Below, in pieces: positions 58,902-64,000 of a stretch of DNA of 64,000 bases. Origin of the DNA: Anaerolineae bacterium (lineage in GTDB: Bacteria > Chloroflexota > Anaerolineae > 4572-78 > J111); assembly GCA_023382535.1 (NCBI GenBank), contig JAHDWA010000011.1, forward strand, positions 94,248 to 158,247, given 5' to 3'. Positions within the stretch are counted from its first letter, which is position 1. Every line of letters begins with the position of its first letter. The notes under the pieces were generated by a model. It did not search any database. It was not told where the DNA came from and worked only from the letters and a program-made list of their open reading frames with translations. The position numbers and the translations under genes are program-made.

Positions 58902-61838
58902 TCACTGACGGGCGATTATAGGCAGATAGAGATGATTCGTGTAATTGATGGGAGTCACAGTCAGGTGTAACTTGAGAGCGGGGTCGCCAAAAAGGGTCAT
59001 CGTATCGAGTAAATCCTGATGAAATCCGGTCGCGTATAAAGCCGTTTTACCGGCTAAAACCGCCGCCCCCAATTTGGTTTCCCCCTGAGCCGTGATAGTT
59101 TGAAGAAAACCGGCCTGGAGGATGGTGTGGCCGGTGGAGACACCTAAACCGCTGCTGCCCCACACGGCAATCGCCCCACCCCCCGCCCGGCGCAGAAGAG
59201 TTTCGTCGAGGGTGGAGTACTGGGGATGATGGAAAAAGCCGGTAAAGCAGGTCATTTCTAACACGACGGGCAGGCGATTCTGATTGTTCAACGAGCCAAC
59301 ATCATCTAAATGGAGCAACGACTCTGTCGCCCACTGGTGCCACGAACTATGGCCGTTGAATGTTACCAAGGCAGCCCCGTTGTTGAAACCAGCCAAAAAA
59401 CTGCTCCGCAGCAAATTAACTGTAGGATAGATGTAGGGCTGGCCGCCAGTACCGTTACCAAAATAGTAACGCTGTCCTACGAAGGGAGTCCGCACCTCGT
59501 CGTAAGCCTGGTCCGAGTCGTCGAAAAAATTGCCGGCGCTATCCGGGTTATCCGCCACAAAGAGTTGCAAGGCGTTCCACATGCCGGGAGCAGGGTTTGT
59601 TTCATATCGAATAACTTTGTTTACAATCGTGGTCACCTCAGCCGGGGTGTTGGCTGAGAAGCGGCCAATTAACATGTCAGGCAGGTTATCATAGCCGGCT
59701 AACGTGACCAGCCGGTTATCGGCGGCGGTTTCACCCCAGTAGGGGTCAACTTGAGCCAGATAGGGCGGCATAAGAGTTTGAGGGTTGAAACCGCTATAAT
59801 TCTTGAAATCATAACTGCCATCGCCTACCAGCAGGACGTACAAGGGAGCCGGGTCTGGCCAGGCGGTGTAGGCATGCTGCAAGAAAGTTTTGATCGCCTC
59901 GGCATCCATGCGGCCCTGGCCATAAGTGTCGTAGATGGCCTCCACATCCACCGTGACCACCCGTAAACCCTGCCCGGCGCGGTAAGCGGCCAGGGGGGCA
60001 ACAGCCCCGGCCAGAGTGGGGGGGGTGATGATGATATAGTCGGCCCCGCCGGATGGATCGCCGGCTACTTTAGCCTGGCTGATCGAGAGGACAGTTTTCA
60101 ACGCCGAAGCCGGGACAACCAGATAGGCGGCGGGATTGGCACTGGCATCGCCAACCGCCAAGGTTGACCCGGCCAGACTAAAGCCGGTTACCTGCTGGGG
60201 TACAAGAGGGTTAGTCACATCGTATATCGTCAGGCTGCTGCTCCAGCCGGTAAGCGTATAGCTTTTGCGGCCGGCTTCTCCCTGAAAACGCAACTGGCCG
60301 CTGGTGGCCTGGTTGGTGGGATAAGTAATTGCTATTGCTTCGAGCCACGTCCCTTCAACTGACGTGCCGCTTCCTGGCAGGGATAGGTTGATCTGATTAG
60401 AGCTGTTGAGCAGTACACTGCTGGCAATGGCAAAGGTAGCAGTAATTGCCTGTTTGCCGTTCCAGCTTATGTCGCCGGCTAACGATCCATTCACCTTGGC
60501 TCTCACTTTGTGATCCGGGTTTTGAGATGGATCCGTATAGCCTTGCAGCCACAAGGTTAATGTCGAATTCGGTCCAGAAACAAGAGGCTTGGCAACCTGA
60601 ATCGTATAAGTCCGGCTGGTTTGGCTGGGGAGAAACAGTTTATCCCAATACCAATAATCCCCGTTATACCCCGGATAAAGCGGATCATAATAGCCGTTGC
60701 CTTCGGCGGTGACGACGCGCCAGGCGACCCCGGTGGGTAATCCCGCCGGGCTGCCCGAACGGCTGCTCATACGCAGCCCGTTAGTTCCCCCGTAACTTAG
60801 AAAATAGACATCGTAGTCAACATAGCGGCTGAAGACCGGTTCGGCGTAAAATAACAGCCGGTCTCCCGGATTGAAGACTCCGTCTGCCTCACCTTCGACA
60901 AGGATGGTTACTTCCTGGCGCGGGTAGCTGTGACTCAATTTTAGGGTACGCGGGTCCAACGTAGTCACCGGCAGCCCGGCATTTTGCAGATCGTTGTAAG
61001 TCAGGGCGTAAAGACCAACCTCACCCACTTTTACCTTGAAGGTTGGCCCGGTTGAAGCGGCGCTCATACTCTGTTGGCTGAGGCTCCCTCTGGCCAAATC
61101 GCCGGTCCATTGGGCCGCCTCTGGATTGAGCAAGATAGGTTGCAGCGCCTGCGCCAATGGGTCGGTTACACCTTGCCCGCTCAAAGCCGAGGTAGATCGG
61201 GTTGGCCGGGTAAAGGTGATTTCCAGGTGAATAAAGCGAATGACCTCCATTTGACCGCTGGCCGGGTTGACCCGCAAAGGGTAGATAGTCAGAGCGGCTA
61301 TACGCCGGTCGCGCAGTTGCTGCGGCGGTCCAAGTTGAGCGACATTGGCCGGATAGAAAGTATCTGCTGCATAGACGGCGGGATCAGGTTGGCGGACTGA
61401 TAGTTCTGATTGGAGGGAGAGAGGATCAATCTCGGTGGGAGAAAGCTGAACGGGTTGTGGCGACGAGGCAGGTAGGGGGGCAGCCGGCAGCGAAACCGTT
61501 TCCCGCTCGACTTCCACTACCTGCAGTCGAGCCTCGCCGCTGGGGGGCAAGCCGATTAAGGCGCTGTACAACGGAAGTTCAGGATAGCCAGGCTGCGCGG
61601 AAAGTGAGGTGGAAGGCATGCGGAGTTGGCTATACTCGCTCCCACCCACGCGAATCTCAGTTAAGGAATATGCCGGAGGAGTCCAGGTGAGCGTTATGCC
61701 GGTTTCGTTAGACTCGATGATAGGTTCCGGGGAGTTTTGAGCGCTGACCGGAGTGGTTGAAGCCAAAAAGAGACCGAGCAAAGTAAGGAGACTCAGTAGA
61801 TCTAACTTTTTAAAGAGAGCCGATTTCTTTTTGGCCAT
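58902..61838 (-). CDS. Peptidase C25 (gingipain-like) secreted protease
   Basis: Secreted protein of 978 residues with a signal peptide (about 1-33, ending VSAQ), a long pro-region and N-terminal beta domains (about 40-590), and a C25 peptidase domain (about 600-950). The domain has LYVLLVGDGSYDFKNY, His830 in NGHSSWHQW and Cys864 in EMTCFTGFF as the likely dyad. Typical C25 enzymes of Bacteroidota use type IX secretion tails; here the protein ends instead in LYLPIIARQ, a short tail like that of the next gene's product. It probably acts at the cell surface. Confidence 0.85.
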   Translation of the reverse strand: MAKKKSALFKKLDLLSLLTLLGLFLASTTPVSAQNSPEPIIESNETGITLTWTPPAYSLTEIRVGGSEYSQLRMPSTSLSAQPGYPELPLYSALIGLPPSGEARLQVVEVERETVSLPAAPLPASSPQPVQLSPTEIDPLSLQSELSVRQPDPAVYAADTFYPANVAQLGPPQQLRDRRIAALTIYPLRVNPASGQMEVIRFIHLEITFTRPTRSTSALSGQGVTDPLAQALQPILLNPEAAQWTGDLARGSLSQQSMSAASTGPTFKVKVGEVGLYALTYNDLQNAGLPVTTLDPRTLKLSHSYPRQEVTILVEGEADGVFNPGDRLLFYAEPVFSRYVDYDVYFLSYGGTNGLRMSSRSGSPAGLPTGVAWRVVTAEGNGYYDPLYPGYNGDYWYWDKLFLPSQTSRTYTIQVAKPLVSGPNSTLTLWLQGYTDPSQNPDHKVRAKVNGSLAGDISWNGKQAITATFAIASSVLLNSSNQINLSLPGSGTSVEGTWLEAIAITYPTNQATSGQLRFQGEAGRKSYTLTGWSSSLTIYDVTNPLVPQQVTGFSLAGSTLAVGDASANPAAYLVVPASALKTVLSISQAKVAGDPSGGADYIIITPPTLAGAVAPLAAYRAGQGLRVVTVDVEAIYDTYGQGRMDAEAIKTFLQHAYTAWPDPAPLYVLLVGDGSYDFKNYSGFNPQTLMPPYLAQVDPYWGETAADNRLVTLAGYDNLPDMLIGRFSANTPAEVTTIVNKVIRYETNPAPGMWNALQLFVADNPDSAGNFFDDSDQAYDEVRTPFVGQRYYFGNGTGGQPYIYPTVNLLRSSFLAGFNNGAALVTFNGHSSWHQWATESLLHLDDVGSLNNQNRLPVVLEMTCFTGFFHHPQYSTLDETLLRRAGGGAIAVWGSSGLGVSTGHTILQAGFLQTITAQGETKLGAAVLAGKTALYATGFHQDLLDTMTLFGDPALKLHLTVTPINYTNHLYLPIIARQ

Positions 61839-61852
61839 CGTTACAGTAAACC

Positions 61853-61878
61853 TCCTGGAGGGCTAAAGCCCTCCAGGA
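61853..61878. repeat. Palindrome TCCTGGAGGGC between two secreted-protein genes
   Basis: TCCTGGAGGGC (61853-61863) and GCCCTCCAGGA (61868-61878) form a perfect 11-bp stem with a TAAA loop. It lies between the DUF11 gene stop and the C25 start. No T-run follows; it may be a dispersed element or mRNA processing site. Confidence 0.65.
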
Positions 61879-61886
61879 AATCGGTA

Positions 61887-64000
61887 TTACTTGAAGATCC
61901 GAGGCAGATAGATCTCCGTTCCGCTGCCTCCGGCAGTGACACTAATCGAGGTAGTTTCAGAATGGGACGTTTCAACCCCATTGAAGTCCACATCTACCAG
62001 CCAATAGGTATAAGTCTGATTGACCTCCACGGTTACATCGGTGAACTCATAGATAGTACCGCTGACCGTGCCCTGCCCCTGCCCCGGCACAAAGCCGATT
62101 TCAACCGCATCGGCGAAGTTGCCGGTAGAACTGCGCAGCAAGCGGAAGCCATAATTGTCGTATTCAACCGCCGTCGCCCAATGAAGTTCTACGCTGTTAC
62201 CGGCCTGCTGGCTGGTGAAGTAGAGCAGGTCAACCGCCGTCGGTACATTGGTCAAGACCGCAGTATCCTCATCCACATTGGCCACGTTGTTAAAGACATC
62301 ATCGGCATTGGTGACCCGCGCCGTATTGGTCATTGAGAACTCATTGTCCGTCGTAGTCAGGCGGAAGACGGTAGTGAGAGCTACTGACTGGCCGGGCGCC
62401 AGGTCACCAAAGAAGGTCGTCAGGTCATTCCAGGCAAGCCGGCGATTGGTATTGTCCACCGTATCAGCCCGCGGTGTACCACCGACATACTGGACCGGGC
62501 CGGTGAAGAAGTCGAACAGGGGTACCTGGTCCAGGGTACTTGGGCCGGTATTGGTGATGCGAATGGTGAAGGTGATTAAATCGCCCACTACACCGGGAGC
62601 GTTCAGTTCTTTGTCCACCTGGACGCTGGGATCTTCCACATGAGTCGAAACCCTGTCAGTCACTGGCGGAGTGGTACCGGCCGGATGGTCCCCGGTTGTC
62701 ACCACCAGGTTACCGTAAGTACCGGTAATTGTAGGCACCGAAACCAGTAACGTGACCTGAGTTCTGGCGTGGGGGGCCAGACCCGCCCCGTTCATAACGT
62801 CATTCCAGACCAGTTGTTGGCCATTGACTACACTAGGCGGAGGAGTGACTGTCCCCGGAATAAGGGTCAGGCCAGCATCCAGGGTGTCGGTCACTCGCAC
62901 CGGGTTGAGGGTCACATCGCCGACGTTGGTGATAGTGATCGTGTAAGTAACAATCTGGTGCGGCGCTACACGAGCAATGTTGATTGATTTGTCAACGGCA
63001 AGTCCTGGGTTGATGACGCCAACCGTATCGGTATCATTAACGGGCAGGACCGGCGTTCCGTTTGTATCGGTGCCTAAAGCTCGAACGGCGTTGATAGTGA
63101 CCCCATTGAGCAGAGCCTGGGTAGAAGCCGTGGCGGTGAAATTAACTGTTACCGTTACCCGGCCACCGACAGCAATCGGCCCCAGGTTTGCCCAGGTAAG
63201 GACACCATCATTGTTGTTGTCATCCGAGACTGGAATGGCACCACTGTAGGTCAAGTGCGCAGTATCGTAGGTATCAACCAAGGTCACAGAGGTCAGGTCA
63301 GTATTGCCGGTATTCTCGGCCACGATCTGGAACTGGACCGGCTGGCCAATCAACACCGGGCTGCCACTGATCCGAGTTTTGGTGATACTTAAACCCGGTC
63401 TGCCGACCTCAGTGGGTTCGTTATCGTTGTTATTATTAGGGTTGGAGTCAGGGGTGCTGGTCGTAATCATCACGTTATTAGTGATAATACCAGCCATGTT
63501 ACTGTCTACCGTCACTGTGAAAACGATGCTGCCGGAAGCGCCGGATGCCAGCGTCCCGACCGTCCAGACCCACGTCTGGCCCGCACCCGTCGGCGCAGAC
63601 AAAGTGGGGTTGGTCGAAACTACGCCGCCAAAGGCAACGCTAACAGGTAAGGTATCGGTAATCACCACATTTTGTGCCACCGCTGAACCGTTGTTGGTGT
63701 AGACCAGAGTGTAGGTCAGAATACCACCCGCAGCCACCGGATCAGGATCATCAGTTTTGACGATAGTCACGTCCGCCAACTCGACATGGGTCGTGTCGGT
63801 GTCCGTAACTTGCAGCGCTGGGCTGAGCGTGCTGGTCGCCGTGATGACCGTCACGCCCTGGTCGGTCGCGCTTGCTCCCGCCGGGACCGTCACCGTGATA
63901 ACGAAGGTCGCCGTCTGCCCCGCCGTCAACGTGATACTCGGCGGCACATCGTCCGTCACCGGGAACGGCCCGACGCTCGTCACCGTCAACGTGAAGGTGT
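61887..64000 (-). CDS. DUF11-repeat surface protein, 5' end outside the window
   Basis: At least 703 residues are encoded; the frame runs off the window edge, so the N terminus and any signal peptide are missing. It contains serial DUF11-type beta-sandwich repeats of about 115-130 residues (recurring NPVRVTDTLDAGLTLIPG, NNGSAVAQNVVITDTLP, FTIRITNTGPSTL). A C-terminal fibronectin-like domain (VELHWATAVEYDNYGFRLLR, NQTYTYWLVDVDFNG) and a tail ending EIYLPRIFK follow. Such proteins are surface adhesins or sheath components. It is on the same strand as the C25 protease and sortase genes. Confidence 0.85.
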   Translation of the reverse strand, partial: TFTLTVTSVGPFPVTDDVPPSITLTAGQTATFVITVTVPAGASATDQGVTVITATSTLSPALQVTDTDTTHVELADVTIVKTDDPDPVAAGGILTYTLVYTNNGSAVAQNVVITDTLPVSVAFGGVVSTNPTLSAPTGAGQTWVWTVGTLASGASGSIVFTVTVDSNMAGIITNNVMITTSTPDSNPNNNNDNEPTEVGRPGLSITKTRISGSPVLIGQPVQFQIVAENTGNTDLTSVTLVDTYDTAHLTYSGAIPVSDDNNNDGVLTWANLGPIAVGGRVTVTVNFTATASTQALLNGVTINAVRALGTDTNGTPVLPVNDTDTVGVINPGLAVDKSINIARVAPHQIVTYTITITNVGDVTLNPVRVTDTLDAGLTLIPGTVTPPPSVVNGQQLVWNDVMNGAGLAPHARTQVTLLVSVPTITGTYGNLVVTTGDHPAGTTPPVTDRVSTHVEDPSVQVDKELNAPGVVGDLITFTIRITNTGPSTLDQVPLFDFFTGPVQYVGGTPRADTVDNTNRRLAWNDLTTFFGDLAPGQSVALTTVFRLTTTDNEFSMTNTARVTNADDVFNNVANVDEDTAVLTNVPTAVDLLYFTSQQAGNSVELHWATAVEYDNYGFRLLRSSTGNFADAVEIGFVPGQGQGTVSGTIYEFTDVTVEVNQTYTYWLVDVDFNGVETSHSETTSISVTAGGSGTEIYLPRIFK

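Overview
This 64 kb window is a chromosomal segment of a GC-rich bacterium. The gene families suggest a member of the Chloroflexota, probably Anaerolineae-like: very long GAF-rich sensor kinases, DUF3048 and Peptidase C25 secreted proteins, DUF11 repeat proteins, several sortases, glycosyltransferases with extracytoplasmic tails, and intergenic DNA full of palindromic short-word repeats. The assignment is inference from gene content, since no rRNA lies in the window. No prophage, insertion sequence, CRISPR array or rRNA was seen.

Layout. 1-10 kb: dnaE, a phosphofructokinase with PPi-type residues behind a structured leader that ends in an intrinsic terminator, and a 1355-residue membrane histidine kinase. 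10-14 kb: a minus-strand cluster of a GT39-like glycosyltransferase, an ECF sigma factor and a zinc anti-sigma protein. 14-20 kb: minus-strand housekeeping genes (mutS2, cvpA, bactofilin, lspA, an HD protein). 20-25 kb: a secreted Gly/Met-rich repeat protein, an OmpR-type two-component pair whose sensor also has a Met-rich patch, and an FGE-domain protein. 25-31 kb: a glycoside hydrolase fused to a PGRP-like domain, then a cassette of NfeD-like protein with a His/Asp repeat, flotillin, and a K+-channel-like pore protein. 31-36 kb: sortase, murJ, hspR, dnaJ, and a LysM protein with Cys-rich repeats. 36-45 kb: DUF2877, DUF3048, a methyltetrahydrofolate methyltransferase-like protein, TPR and beta-propeller proteins, an epimerase, a VOC protein and a GlcD-type oxidase. 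45-53 kb: a MurF-Alr fusion and a three-gene signalling operon. 53-54 kb: a TrmO-like protein fused to a chorismate mutase-like domain, then a tRNA operon (Leu-CAG, Glu-CTC, His-GTG). 54-64 kb: a MacB/LolD-type ABC exporter, a second sortase, a gingipain-like C25 protease and a DUF11 adhesin-like protein cut by the window edge; the last two both end in a short YLPxI tail.

The most unusual signals are: (1) intergenic hairpins built from short tandem words, mostly of 7 nt and with a different word at almost every site; (2) G-rich repeats inserted in frame into conserved domains of three enzymes; (3) the TrmO-chorismate mutase fusion; (4) the flotillin / HD-repeat / channel-like cassette; (5) the shared C-terminal YLPxI tail; (6) the pfk leader RNA and a second structured RNA candidate after the large kinase.

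Several starts were moved inward because the longest open frame begins inside a dispersed repeat or inside the neighbouring gene.
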